Assembly (NCBI RefSeq): GCF_030315975.1
Contig: NZ_JASXSZ010000002.1
Location: 434,001 to 498,000 of the forward strand
From: Microbacterium candidum
GTDB taxonomy: Bacteria; Actinomycetota; Actinomycetes; Actinomycetales; Microbacteriaceae
DNA length: 64,000 bases
Direction: 5' to 3'
Numbering within the stretch: position 1 is the stretch's first letter; the number at the start of each line of letters is the position of its first letter. The position numbers and the translations under genes were made by a program. This document shows, piece by piece, positions 53,553 through 62,496 of this stretch. The notes under the pieces were generated by a model that ran no database searches, was not told the origin of the DNA, and saw only the letters and a list, made by a program, of their open reading frames with translations.

Positions 53553-54928
53553 GCGAGTGCCTCCTGAGGGATGCCGGGACCGTCGATATCCTCGCGCCGC
53601 AGTCGGTAGCGCGAGAGGGTGAGGAGGCTCAGCGCCGCGAGGGCGGCGGGGACGACGCTGAATCCGACCGCGATGCCGACGACGGCGCTCCCCGGCTGGA
53701 CGACGACGTGTCCCGCGACCGTCTGCACGTACCCGGTGATCGACAGCACGGCCGCGAGCGCGGCGGCGCCGAGCGCCATCCCGGTCGTCTCGCCCGCCGT
53801 CCAGACGCCGCCGAAGACGCCCGCGCGCGCTTCGCCGTGCAGCCTCGCGTCGTGCGAGATGACATCTGGGAGCATCGCCATCGGGAGCGCCTGCATCCCC
53901 GCGTACGCCGCACCGGCGGCCGCGACGGAGGCGTACATCCACGCGCCGGGCGCCCAGATCGCGATGGTCAGCGTCGCCGCGGCGATCGTGAAGATCACGG
54001 TCGCCCACACGTACGCGCGCTCCTTGCCGATGCGGCGCGAGATCGCGTTCCAGACCGGGGAGAACAGGATGGCGGGGCCGATCAGCGCGACGAACAGGAA
54101 CGTCAGCGCGTCATCGGAGTGCATGACCCACACCGCGACGTAGTTCGCAGCGGCGAGCATGAGGCCCGTCGCGAGCGCCTGCAGGAGGAAGGTGCCGAGG
54201 AGCGCGCGGAACGGAGCGCTGCGCCGAAGAGCCGCGATGCCCTCGCGGTAGCCCTCGGAGAACGGGATGCCGTGGGCGTCGGGATACGGCATCCCCTTCG
54301 GTGCGACGGTCGACGCGATCAGCATGCCCGCCCCGATCACGAGCCCCGCGACGAGCGCCATCACGAGGTATCCCGTGTAGGGGTCGCCGATCTTGCGGAG
54401 GATCGGACCGCCCGCGCCGAACAGCAGGATCGCGCCGCTGAGCACCGCGACGCGCGTCGTGAGGAGTCGCGTGCGCTGGTCGTAGTGGTCGGACAGCTCC
54501 GCGGGCAGCGCGATGTACGGCACCTGGAAGAGGCTGAACGACGTCGAGGCGAGGATGAACGCGATGACGACCCATGCGCCCGCTGCGGCCGGCGCGACTC
54601 CGGCGGGCACGGCGAAAGTCAGCAGGAAGAAGATCGGCAGCGCGATGCCGCCGACGATCATGAGGCGCCGGCGGGATCCGCTGTGCAGCAGCGAGCGGTC
54701 GGAGAGCCCGCCGATCAGCGGATCGATCAGCACGTCCCAGATCTTCGCGACGGTCACGACGAGTCCCGCGGCCCACGCCGCGACCCCGAGCGTGTCGGTC
54801 ATGTAGAAGACGAGGACGAGGCCCGGCAGCGTGGCGAATCCGCCCGTGCCGAGCGAGCCGATCGCGTAGCGCGCGACGACGGAGGTGGACAGCCGCGACG
54901 ACCCTGTCGCAGACGTGCTTGCAGGCAT
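53549..54928 (-). CDS. GPH-family sugar:cation symporter-like transporter
   Basis: A 459-aa protein with about twelve hydrophobic helices. AKIWDVLIDPLIGGLSDRS is the key signature of the glycoside-pentoside-hexuronide family, followed by SRRRLMIVGG and VPYIALPAELSDHYDQRT. Such carriers usually take up sugars or uronides with H+ or Na+. Coupled to a PLP lyase, it may import an amino sugar or related amine. ATG with TAGGAT 7 nt upstream. Confidence 0.87.
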   Translation of the reverse strand: MPASTSATGSSRLSTSVVARYAIGSLGTGGFATLPGLVLVFYMTDTLGVAAWAAGLVVTVAKIWDVLIDPLIGGLSDRSLLHSGSRRRLMIVGGIALPIFFLLTFAVPAGVAPAAAGAWVVIAFILASTSFSLFQVPYIALPAELSDHYDQRTRLLTTRVAVLSGAILLFGAGGPILRKIGDPYTGYLVMALVAGLVIGAGMLIASTVAPKGMPYPDAHGIPFSEGYREGIAALRRSAPFRALLGTFLLQALATGLMLAAANYVAVWVMHSDDALTFLFVALIGPAILFSPVWNAISRRIGKERAYVWATVIFTIAAATLTIAIWAPGAWMYASVAAAGAAYAGMQALPMAMLPDVISHDARLHGEARAGVFGGVWTAGETTGMALGAAALAAVLSITGYVQTVAGHVVVQPGSAVVGIAVGFSVVPAALAALSLLTLSRYRLRREDIDGPGIPQEALA

Positions 54929-54935
54929 GAGAGCG

Positions 54936-54941
54936 ATCCTA
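54936..54941 (-). promoter_or_regulatory. -10 box of the symporter/PLP lyase operon
   Basis: TAGGAT lies 7 nt before the ATG at 54928; there is no ribosome site. Confidence 0.45.
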
Positions 54942-55000
54942 TGCCGGTCCCACGGTGCTCATTGACGGACCGCCAGTTGGCCTCGGTCCACAAACGCGTA

Positions 55001-55255
55001 CGCGGTCCCGAGCCTCACGGGTCCGCGAGCCTTCACCGATCCCCGAGCCTCTCCGGTCCCGAGCCTTCACCAGTCCCCGAGCCCCTCCGGTCCCCGAGCC
55101 CCTCCGGTCCCCGAGCTTGTCGAGGGGTCGTCGCCGCTCGGACAGTTGCGACGCCTCGACAGGCTCGGCGACCGGCGATTTTCGGCCGACCGGACCGCAG
55201 CCGCTCGGGGGGTACGACGCCCCGACAGGCTCGGCGACCGACGATATTCGCCGAC
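55001..55255. repeat. Dense cluster of family B repeats
   Basis: Many degraded GGTCCCCGAGCC-type half units (about 55014-55110) lead to complete palindromes CCCCGAGCTTGTCGAGGGG (55109-55127), CCTCGACAGGCTCGGCGACC (about 55154-55173) and CCCGACAGGCTCGGCGACC (about 55221-55239). They fill the gap between cofD and the symporter gene. No gene is visible in it. Confidence 0.85.
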
Positions 55256-55287
55256 CGGAGCGCAGTGAGCGATCGCGGGTCTGGGCG

Positions 55288-56232
55288 TCAGGCGGCGAGA
55301 GCGGCGCGGACGATCTCGGCGGAAGCCGCCGCTTCCGTCATCCAGAGCGGTGCGACGACCGCGCGGATGCCGAGCGCCTCCACGGCAGGGACGAGGAATG
55401 CGTCCTCCTCGGCGACGAGCCACGCGTCGAGGATGCCGTCCGCCGACCGCGCGCCGTAGTGCGCGGCGACCGCATCCGCCCGCGTCTCGACGCCGATCGC
55501 CGTGAGGCACACGTCGGCCATGCCGCGGACGACGCGTCCGCCGATGATGCCGGACACGCCGACGACCTTCGCGCTCGTCTGCCGCAGCGCCTCCCGCATG
55601 CCGGGGACGGCGAGGATCGGGCCGATCGACACGACCGGGTTGGACGGCGCGAGCAGCACGACATCGGCGTCGGCGATCGCCTCGACGACTCCCGGGGCGG
55701 GAACCGCCGCGGCCATGCCGGGGTTCTCGAAAGCCGCGGGGGCGAGGGCCGCGCGGTGACGCGTCCACCACTCCTGGAAGTGCATGCGGCTGCCGTCGCC
55801 GAGCACGATGTTCGTGTCGACCTCCGCATCGGTCATCGGCAGGAGCCGAACGCCGAGCGGCCACCGCTCCTGCATCCGTGCGAGCACCTGCGTCGGCGTG
55901 AGTCCGTCGCGGAGCCACCCCGTGCGGGCAAGATGCGTGCCGAGATCGAGGTCGCCGAGGGTGAACCACGGCCAGCCCGCGCCCCACGCCTGAAGCTCCT
56001 CGTTGACGCGCTCGCTGTCGCCGGCACGACCCCACCCGCGGTGCGCGTCGTTGACGCCCGCGAGCGCGTAGACGATCGAGTCGACGTCGGGCTGCAGCCG
56101 GACGCCGGACAGCCAGAGGTCGTCGCCGGTGTTGACGACGACGGTCGCCTCATCCTCCGGGCCGAGCGCCTCGCGCACGCCGAGCGTGAACTTCGATCCG
56201 CCGACGCCGCCGGCCAGCACGACGACCTTCAC
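55288..56232 (-). CDS. cofD: 2-phospho-L-lactate/PEP transferase CofD (FbiA)
   Basis: A 314-aa enzyme that joins the activated phosphoenolpyruvate or phospholactate made by CofC to FO, yielding (dehydro)F420-0. Motifs: [15 protein letters not shown] at the N-terminus, [10 protein letters not shown], the [12 protein letters not shown] segment and [15 protein letters not shown]. The GTG start overlaps the hemL stop (GTGA). It is separated by 8 kb from the other F420 genes and tied to heme genes instead. No fused CofE domain. Confidence 0.93.
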   Translation of the reverse strand: MKVVVLAGGVGGSKFTLGVREALGPEDEATVVVNTGDDLWLSGVRLQPDVDSIVYALAGVNDAHRGWGRAGDSERVNEELQAWGAGWPWFTLGDLDLGTHLARTGWLRDGLTPTQVLARMQERWPLGVRLLPMTDAEVDTNIVLGDGSRMHFQEWWTRHRAALAPAAFENPGMAAAVPAPGVVEAIADADVVLLAPSNPVVSIGPILAVPGMREALRQTSAKVVGVSGIIGGRVVRGMADVCLTAIGVETRADAVAAHYGARSADGILDAWLVAEEDAFLVPAVEALGIRAVVAPLWMTEAAASAEIVRAALAA

Positions 56233-57569
56233 GCGGTGGCCTCGGCGGCGGCGCGGGCGGCGGCGGGCAGGGCCTCGACGATGCGGCCGAGGGCGTCGTC
56301 GTCGTGCGCGGCGGTGAGGAACCACGCCTCGAAGACGCTCGGCGGCAGCGAGACGCCGGCATCCAGCGTCGCGTGGAAGAAGGGGGCGTAGCGCCAGGCC
56401 TCCTGGTCCTGCGCCTCGTCGTACGTCGTCGGGATGCCATCGCGGAACGCGACGCCGAAGAGCGAACCGGCCCGCGGCACGCTGTGCACGACGCCCTCAG
56501 CCGAGAGCGCGGAATCGAGCGCGTGCGCGACGACGGCGGCGGCCGCATCCACGCGCGCGTAGACGTCGGGCGTCGCGAGCCGGAGCGTCGCGAGACCTGC
56601 GGCGACCGAGAGCGGGTTCCCGCTGAGGGTGCCTGCCTGGTAGACGGGTCCGACGGGGGCGAGGGCGTCCATGACGTCGGCGCGACCGCCGAGGGCGGCC
56701 AGCGGCATCCCTCCGCCGACGACCTTGCCGAAGGTGAACAGATCGGGCGTGTAACGCTCCCCCGCCGCCTGCTGGAGTCCCCAGAATCCGGCCGGGTGCA
56801 CGCGGAAGCCCGTGAGCACCTCGTCGAGGATCAGAAGCGCCCCGTGCCGGTGGGCGATGTCGGCGAGGAAGGCGTTGAATCCCGCGGCCGGCGGGACGAC
56901 GCCCATGTTGGCGGATGCGGCCTCGACGATGATCGCGGCGATGCGTTCGCCGTGGATCGCGAAGGCCTCTTCGAGCGCGGTCGGGTCGTTGTACGGCAGC
57001 ACGAGGGTCTGCGCGGCGATCGGGGCGGGGACGCCCGCGGAGCCCGGCAGCGCAAGCGTCGCGACGCCGGAGCCGGCGGCGGCCAGCAGCCCGTCGGAAT
57101 GCCCGTGGTAGTGCCCGGCGAACTTGATGAGCAGGTCACGGCCGGTGTACCCGCGAGCGAGGCGGATCGCCGTCATCGTCGCCTCGGTGCCGGTCGAGAC
57201 CAGCCGCACGCGGTCGATGGGATTGATCCCCGAGCCCGTCGAGGGGTCGCCGAACGCGACCCGCGCGGCGATCAGCTCGGCGAGCTCGACCTCGCCCTCC
57301 GTCGGTGCGCCGAACGACAGACCGCGGGATGCCGCCTCCTGCACGGCGGCGACGACCTCGGGCTGCGCGTGCCCGAGGAGCGCGGGGCCCCACGACGCGA
57401 CGAGGTCGACGTACTCGCGGCCTGCGGCATCCGTCACGTAGGCGCCGCGCGCCGACCCGAGGAACCGGGGGCTTCCGCCCACCGATCCGTATGCGCGTAC
57501 GGGCGAGTTCACGCCGCCAGGGATGACGCGACGCGCCTCGTCGAACAGCTCATCGTTGCGATCGGTCAT
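56229..57569 (-). CDS. hemL: Glutamate-1-semialdehyde 2,1-aminomutase
   Basis: A 446-aa PLP enzyme that converts glutamate-1-semialdehyde to 5-aminolevulinate. PLP Lys in [51 protein letters not shown] and [10 protein letters not shown] are diagnostic. ATG with GAAGGAG. Residues about 107-115 (GDPSTGSG) are an in-frame family B repeat insertion just before the STGTEA motif. It is downstream of hemB with a repeat-filled gap, and coupled to cofD. Confidence 0.95.
   Translation of the reverse strand: MTDRNDELFDEARRVIPGGVNSPVRAYGSVGGSPRFLGSARGAYVTDAAGREYVDLVASWGPALLGHAQPEVVAAVQEAASRGLSFGAPTEGEVELAELIAARVAFGDPSTGSGINPIDRVRLVSTGTEATMTAIRLARGYTGRDLLIKFAGHYHGHSDGLLAAAGSGVATLALPGSAGVPAPIAAQTLVLPYNDPTALEEAFAIHGERIAAIIVEAASANMGVVPPAAGFNAFLADIAHRHGALLILDEVLTGFRVHPAGFWGLQQAAGERYTPDLFTFGKVVGGGMPLAALGGRADVMDALAPVGPVYQAGTLSGNPLSVAAGLATLRLATPDVYARVDAAAAVVAHALDSALSAEGVVHSVPRAGSLFGVAFRDGIPTTYDEAQDQEAWRYAPFFHATLDAGVSLPPSVFEAWFLTAAHDDDALGRIVEALPAAARAAAEATA
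57227..57250. repeat. Family B repeat inside hemL
   Basis: CCCCGAGCCCGTCGAGGGG is a palindromic unit translated as DPSTGSG in a surface segment of HemL. Confidence 0.75.
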
Positions 57570-57596
57570 AACGCTCCTTCATCAGACTCGGCCGCC

Positions 57597-57678
57597 CGGC
57601 GACGAGCGAAGCGAGGAGACGAAACGCAGTGCGCATCGCGTTTCGTCACTTCGTCTCGCTGCGCTCGCTCAACGACCG
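57597..57678. repeat. Family A hairpin between hemB and hemL
   Basis: GACGAGCGAAGCGAGGAGAC with GAAACGC faces GCGTTTCGTC, then GTCTCGCTGCGCTCGCTCAA and CGACC, a long near-complete palindrome. The hemB stop TGA (57669-57671, minus strand) lies within it: GGTCGTTGA encodes Gly-Arg-stop. Confidence 0.85.
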
Positions 57679-58652
57679 GCGGCCAGCAGGCGGGCGGCCT
57701 CGACGGCCCAGTAGGTCAGGATCGCGTCGGCGCCGGCACGGCGGATCGACAGCAGGCTCTCCAGGATCGCGGGCTCGCGGGAGATCCAGCCGTGGGCGGC
57801 GGCCGCTTCGACCATCGCGTACTCGCCGGACACCTGGTATGCCCAGACCGGGATGTCGACCGACGCGCGCACGTCGGCGAGCACATCGAGGTACGGCAGC
57901 GCGGGCTTGACCATCACGACGTCGGCGCCCTCTTCGGCGTCGATGAGCGCCTCGCGCACACCCTCGCGACCGTTGGCGGGGTCGAGCTGGTAGGTGCGGC
58001 GGTCGCCCTTCAGCTGCGAGTCGACGGCCTCGCGGAACGGTCCGTAGAACGCGCCGGCGTACTTGGCCGAGTACGCGAGGATCAGCGTGTCGGTGTAGCC
58101 CTCGGCATCCAGCGCCGCACGTACGTGGGCGACCTGGCCGTCCATCATTCCGGACAGGCCGAGCATGACCGAGCCGGCACGGGCCTGCGCGAGGCCCATC
58201 GCGGCGTAGCGCTCGAGGGTCGCGTCGTTGTCGACGGAGCCGTCGGCAGCGAGAACCCCGCAGTGACCGTGGTCGGTGAACTCGTCGAGGCACAGGTCGG
58301 TCTGCACGACGAGCGCGTCCCCGACCTCGGCGGCCACGAGAGCGGTCGCGACGTTGAGGATGCCGTTCGGGTCGTCGGCTCCGGAGCCGCGCGCGTCGCG
58401 CACCTCGGGGACGCCGAACAGCATGACGCCGCCGACGCCCGCGTCCGCCGCATCCGTCACCGCCCGGCGCATCGAGTCGAGCGAGTGCTGCACGACTCCG
58501 GGCATCGAGCCGATCGGCTGCGGCTCGGCGAGGCCTTCGCGCACGAACAGGGGCAGCACGAGCTGCGAGGGAACGAGGTGGGTCTCGCGGGCGAGGCGCC
58601 GTACGGCCGGCGACTGCCGGAGGCGGCGCGGTCGATGCGTTGGGAAGCTCAC
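57669..58652 (-). CDS. hemB: Delta-aminolevulinic acid dehydratase (porphobilinogen synthase)
   Basis: A 327-aa enzyme that joins two 5-aminolevulinate molecules to porphobilinogen. The two active-site lysines are in LAYSAKYAG and [10 protein letters not shown]. The metal loop [14 protein letters not shown] keeps two Cys and has Asp where three-Cys zinc enzymes have the middle Cys, a mixed type. The GTG start overlaps the hemD stop by 4 bp. The last two codons and the stop come from a family A repeat. Confidence 0.95.
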   Translation of the reverse strand: MSFPTHRPRRLRQSPAVRRLARETHLVPSQLVLPLFVREGLAEPQPIGSMPGVVQHSLDSMRRAVTDAADAGVGGVMLFGVPEVRDARGSGADDPNGILNVATALVAAEVGDALVVQTDLCLDEFTDHGHCGVLAADGSVDNDATLERYAAMGLAQARAGSVMLGLSGMMDGQVAHVRAALDAEGYTDTLILAYSAKYAGAFYGPFREAVDSQLKGDRRTYQLDPANGREGVREALIDAEEGADVVMVKPALPYLDVLADVRASVDIPVWAYQVSGEYAMVEAAAAHGWISREPAILESLLSIRRAGADAILTYWAVEAARLLAAGR

Positions 58653-59470
58653 GGCAGGAACTCGTCGGCCGCGTGCGGGAGCGGAAGCTTCGAGACGGCG
58701 TCGATGAGCGCCGTCACGGTCTGGGTCTCCGCGACGATGTCGACGTCGAGGCCCAGCTTGCGGGCGTCCTTCGCCGTGCGCGGGCCGATCGCGGCGACGA
58801 CGGTCTCCGCCGGAAGGCTCGGGAACTGGTCGTGCACCTGGCGGGCGACGGACCCGCTCGTCACGAGGATCGCGTTGATGCGGCCGGATTCCACATCGCG
58901 CATGATGCGCTCGGTGACCGGCACGCCGACCGTGCGATACGCGATGACGCTGTGGACGTGATGGCCCGCATCCAGGAGGCGCTTCGTGAGGACGGGCTTC
59001 GCGATCTCGCTGCGGAGGGTGAGGATCTCGCGGGGCTCCGGCTCGAGGGCGAGGAGCTGGTCGGCCATGCCGGCAGCGGAGTTGTCGCGCTCGGGGACGA
59101 GGTCGACGCGGTAGCCGGCGGCCTGGAGCGCTGCGGCCGTCGTCTCGCCCACGGCGGCGACCTTCGTGTTCGCGGGGATCTTCGCGCGGTACGCGAAGAG
59201 GACATCGACCGTCGTCGCGCTCGTGAGCGTCAGCCAGTCGAACTTCCCGTCGGCTAGGTCGGCGAGGGCCTGCTCGAGCGGCGCGACATCGTGCGCCGGA
59301 GCGAAGTCGATGAGCGGTGCGACCACGGGCACCGCGCCCTGGTTGCGGAGGGATGCCGCGACCCCGTCTCCCCAGGGACCGCCACGGGGCACGAGCACGC
59401 GCCAGCCCGCGAGGGGCTTCGGCGCAGTCGTGTCAACGCTGCCGGTGATGGGATGGGGGGCTGTATTCAT
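58649..59470 (-). CDS. hemD: Uroporphyrinogen-III synthase
   Basis: A 273-aa protein of the HemD family, which closes hydroxymethylbilane with ring D inversion. The sequence is divergent as usual, but [41 protein letters not shown] and [12 protein letters not shown] are the family's strand-loop segments. Start taken at ATG 59470; a longer reading exists without support. It is coupled to hemB by overlap. hemC is not in the window. Confidence 0.9.
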   Translation of the reverse strand: MNTAPHPITGSVDTTAPKPLAGWRVLVPRGGPWGDGVAASLRNQGAVPVVAPLIDFAPAHDVAPLEQALADLADGKFDWLTLTSATTVDVLFAYRAKIPANTKVAAVGETTAAALQAAGYRVDLVPERDNSAAGMADQLLALEPEPREILTLRSEIAKPVLTKRLLDAGHHVHSVIAYRTVGVPVTERIMRDVESGRINAILVTSGSVARQVHDQFPSLPAETVVAAIGPRTAKDARKLGLDVDIVAETQTVTALIDAVSKLPLPHAADEFLP

Positions 59471-59698
59471 AGGGTCGACTCTCGTGGTGACAGTCAGCCG
59501 CCCCACGTTCGAGCAGCCGACAGGCCTGCGTACCCCTGCGCACAGAGCGTGCGCACTTCGGGTTCGCGCTGTCGGCAGCGTCCGCACCATTGCCACTGCC
59601 TGATCACTGAGCATACCCCGGACCGGCTGAACGTGGACAGGTGCCGTTCTCAGCACCCGCCGACGACCCCGCCGGCAGCCCTGCCGTCAGCGCTGCTG
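59471..59698 (-). promoter_or_regulatory. Probable hemD promoter region
   Basis: The gap upstream of hemD contains TATGCT on the minus strand (59610-59615), about 140 nt before the ATG, as a possible -10, without a clear -35. The leader would be long. I see no known riboswitch in it. Confidence 0.3.
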
Positions 59699-59971
59699 TC
59701 AGCGCGTGTACAGCCTGACGAAGCCCCACACGACGCCTCCGACCACGGCGGCGGCGCCGACGACCGCGGCGGCGACGCCGATCGGGTTGTCGCGGGCCAT
59801 CCGGCGGGCCTTCACGATGCGCGCCTCGGTCGCGTCGGCGACGCGCCTCGGCATGTTCGCCTTGACCTCGATCGCGGCGAGCGCGGCCTTCAGTTCAGCA
59901 CGCGCTTTCTCGACGGGATCGGTGATCCCCGCCGGGACCGCGGTCTTCGCCAGCGGCTGGTCAGAACTCAT
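59699..59971 (-). CDS. DUF3618 protein
   Basis: A 90-aa protein. The charged helical part (about 15-60, DPVEKARAELKAALAAIEVKA split by the E-K repeats) is followed by one membrane helix (about 64-85). Matches DUF3618 proteins, usually encoded beside the holin-X and YtxH-like genes, as here. It overlaps the upstream gene by 11 bp. Role unknown, probably cell envelope. Confidence 0.8.
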   Translation of the reverse strand: MSSDQPLAKTAVPAGITDPVEKARAELKAALAAIEVKANMPRRVADATEARIVKARRMARDNPIGVAAAVVGAAAVVGGVVWGFVRLYTR

Positions 59972-60371
59972 CGGCCACGTCCTTCACGATCTCGATGTCG
60001 GTCGCGACCGACTGCACCGGATTCTCCCGTGCGGCGAGCTTCCGGAAGCGGAGGATGCTGAGCAGTGCGAACACCGCGACGATCACGAGCGTCACGCCGA
60101 GCACGACGAGCGCGGACAGCCACACCGGCCACCACGACGACAGGCCTGCGATGAGGAAGGCGTCGAACACGGGGATCGACCAGAAGAGGAAGAACAGCGC
60201 GAGCGCCATCCAGCCCGCGCCGTAGCCCGCATCCTTCGCCGTCTTGGTCAGCCACACCTTGGCGGCGTTGACCTCTGCGATGACGAGGTTGCGCAGGAGC
60301 TCCGGAAGCTCGCCGAGGAGCGTCAGGAGACTGTCATCAGCCCGATCGCGGGACGCGCGAGGCGTGGGCAT
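59961..60371 (-). CDS. Actinobacterial holin-X/DUF1469-type membrane protein
   Basis: A 136-aa protein with an amphipathic N-terminus (LLTLLGELPELLRNLVIAEV, with a following KVWLTKTAKDAG) and two membrane helices (about 52-75 and 82-110). It belongs to the Phage_holin_3_6/DUF1469 group, which despite the name is chromosomal and common in actinobacteria. Middle gene of the three-gene operon; GAGGAG precedes it. Confidence 0.85.
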   Translation of the reverse strand: MPTPRASRDRADDSLLTLLGELPELLRNLVIAEVNAAKVWLTKTAKDAGYGAGWMALALFFLFWSIPVFDAFLIAGLSSWWPVWLSALVVLGVTLVIVAVFALLSILRFRKLAARENPVQSVATDIEIVKDVADEF

Positions 60372-60374
60372 CGT

Positions 60375-60782
60375 CTACTCCTCGGACTTCTTCTTCACCG
60401 AGCTCTTGGCCGCACCGGTCGCCTTGGCGGCGGCGCCCGACGCCGCGTCGCCCACGGCGTCAGCGGAGGTCGCGGCGGCCTGGGCGATGTCGTCGGCCGA
60501 GTCCTTCGCTGTGGCGATGCCGGCATCGAGGCGCTCGCCCGGCGTGCCCTTCGAGGCCGCGGCCTTGGTGACCTTCACCGCGCCGTCCCGCAGGGCGACG
60601 GGCAGCGCCATCGCCGCCGACTTGCCGAACTCCTTCGCCTTGTCGACCTGGTTCTGCACGGGCTCGAGCTCCCACAGCTTGAGCGCCTGGGCCTTGATCT
60701 GCTCGTACCTCTCGCGGCCGGCGCGCGTGCCCAGCACGTAGCCGATCGCAAGTCCGACGACGAGTCCTGCTTTGCCCTTCAT
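60375..60782 (-). CDS. YtxH-like protein
   Basis: A 135-aa protein with one N-terminal hydrophobic segment (GLVVGLAIGYVLGTRAGRERYEQI, split at GTRAGRERY, a frequent actinobacterial signature) followed by an Ala/Lys-rich helical tail. Likely a membrane-anchored, helical stress or envelope protein. First gene of the operon with the holin-X and DUF3618 genes, inserted between hemY and hemD. Confidence 0.82.
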   Translation of the reverse strand: MKGKAGLVVGLAIGYVLGTRAGRERYEQIKAQALKLWELEPVQNQVDKAKEFGKSAAMALPVALRDGAVKVTKAAASKGTPGERLDAGIATAKDSADDIAQAAATSADAVGDAASGAAAKATGAAKSSVKKKSEE

Positions 60783-60858
60783 GAGGTCCCCTCACGCGTG
60801 GTCATAGGTCGTTCGCTCCCCAGCGTAGCCCTATATTCCGATTCCGGCATCCGTCGCC

Positions 60859-62454
60859 TCAGGCCTCCGCGGGCGCGCCCCACAGCAGCGCGCGACGGAT
60901 GCGGTCGGCCTCGGCGCGCGCGTCCGGAACCACCTGGGCGAGCCCCGTTCCCGCGATCCAGGCGCCGACGGCGGCGAGTCCGGGGACCGCCGAGACAGCG
61001 GTGCGCGCCGCCGCGACGACGTCCGAACGACCGATGATCGCGGCCGGCTGCGACTGCGCGAACCGCACCCGGCTCGAGCCGCGCAGTGCGCTCGCGTCGA
61101 GTTCGACGCCGAGGAGAGCGGATGCCTCGTTCAGCGCGAGGACGGCGGCATCGGCGTCGCTGAGGCCCGTGGTCGCGGGCTCCTCGCCCTGCGCTCCGAA
61201 CGAGACCCGGACGACGTGCACCCCTGTGCCTGCCGCGCGCGCGACCCATTCCCACTTCGCAGTGGAGTGGGTGAGCGCCTTCGCGGTGTGCGATCCGGGG
61301 ACGGTGAGCACACCGGTGCCGCGGGGCGCCGCATCCAGTCGCGCGTCGGTGATGACGAGCGTGACGATCTCGACGATCGGCGACGGCCCGACCTCGCTCT
61401 GCAGACCGGGTGCGACCGGCGAGAGGAGCCGCCGCGCGGTCGCCTCGTCCGTCGCCACGATCACCGCCGCTGCAGGGAAGCGCGTCGAGACGGCCCCCGA
61501 GCCCGCCCCGGTCCCCGAGCCAGCCCCGGTCCCCGAGCCAGCCCCGGTCCCCGAGCTTGTCGAGGGGTCGTCCCTGTCGAGCGGCGACGACCCTTCGACG
61601 GGCTCGGGGACCGCAGCCTCGACGACCCAACCGCCGGGCGCGGACGCGATCTCCTCCACGGCAACGCCGGTCAGCACCCGGGCTCCCAGCTGCTCGAGCC
61701 GCGCGACGAGAGCGTCGACGAGGCGCGTCATCCCGCCGTCAAGGCCCGCGACCGCCGCACCCGGAGCGGCACCCGGAGCGCCGCCCGCCCGCTCGCCCAG
61801 GATCAGCCCCACTCCGCCGGACAGGGATCCCGCACGGGTGAGGGCGGCGCTGAGGCCGGGGGCCGCGAGGTCGACGTCGATGTCGTCCGGGCGGGCGGAG
61901 TACACGCCCGTCGTCACCGGGGCGACGAGCGCGTTCAGCACGGTGTCGCCCATCCGCGAGCGCACGAGCTTGCCGAGGCTCCGCTCGCTGCCGATCGTCA
62001 GCGGCGGGCGCAGGCGATCGACGTACGCGCGCCACGCGCCCTTCCAGCCGATGATCCGGCGGACGTCCGGATCCCACGGATTGGCCGGGATGCCGAGGAG
62101 GCCGCCGCCGGGCAGGGGCGCCGCATCCTCCGACCCGGAGAGCCCCGCGACCCACGCGCGCCCTCCGGCGGGCGCGACCACGGCGTCCGCGAGCCCGAGC
62201 TCGTCGATCAGCGCGCGCACGTGACCGCCACGCGTCGCGAAGCTCTCCGCGCCCGCGTCCAGGCGGAGGCCCGCGACATCCGTCGACCGGACGACCCCGC
62301 CGACTCGATCGGATGCCTCGAGCACCGTGACCTGCAGGCCGACCTTCGCGCATTCGAGGGCGGCGACGAGGCCGCCGATCCCGCCGCCCACGATCACGAC
62401 GCGTGTCTCGTGGGCGTGCGCCGCGATGGTCTCCATGCTGCTGTCGTCGCTCAT
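60859..62454 (-). CDS. hemY: Coproporphyrinogen III/protoporphyrinogen oxidase
   Basis: A 531-aa FAD enzyme of the HemY/CgoX type. N-terminal FAD motif VVIVGGGIGGLVAALE, EASDRVGGVVRS, LDAGAESFATR, and the C-terminal AVGAWIAGTGLAQVV. In Gram-positive actinobacteria it is expected to oxidise coproporphyrinogen III. Residues about 281-321 are a string of in-frame family B repeats (DDPSTSSGTG and GAGSGT units) not expected in the family. ATG at 62454 chosen, with AAAGG upstream; another ATG lies 9 bp earlier. Divergent from the HhH-GPD gene. Confidence 0.9.
   Translation of the reverse strand: MSDDSSMETIAAHAHETRVVIVGGGIGGLVAALECAKVGLQVTVLEASDRVGGVVRSTDVAGLRLDAGAESFATRGGHVRALIDELGLADAVVAPAGGRAWVAGLSGSEDAAPLPGGGLLGIPANPWDPDVRRIIGWKGAWRAYVDRLRPPLTIGSERSLGKLVRSRMGDTVLNALVAPVTTGVYSARPDDIDVDLAAPGLSAALTRAGSLSGGVGLILGERAGGAPGAAPGAAVAGLDGGMTRLVDALVARLEQLGARVLTGVAVEEIASAPGGWVVEAAVPEPVEGSSPLDRDDPSTSSGTGAGSGTGAGSGTGAGSGAVSTRFPAAAVIVATDEATARRLLSPVAPGLQSEVGPSPIVEIVTLVITDARLDAAPRGTGVLTVPGSHTAKALTHSTAKWEWVARAAGTGVHVVRVSFGAQGEEPATTGLSDADAAVLALNEASALLGVELDASALRGSSRVRFAQSQPAAIIGRSDVVAAARTAVSAVPGLAAVGAWIAGTGLAQVVPDARAEADRIRRALLWGAPAEA
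61493..61612. repeat. Family B repeat array inside hemY
   Basis: Units of CCCCGAGCCAGCCCCGGT repeat with an 18-bp period (about 61497-61550), then a complete palindrome CCCCGAGCTTGTCGAGGGG and a reversed CCCTTCGACGGGCTCGGGG. All are read in frame, as a Gly/Ser/Thr-rich 40-residue insertion. Confidence 0.88.
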
Positions 62455-62496
62455 CCCGTCCATCCTTTCACCCGCTCCCGATGGGAGACTGTGGGC

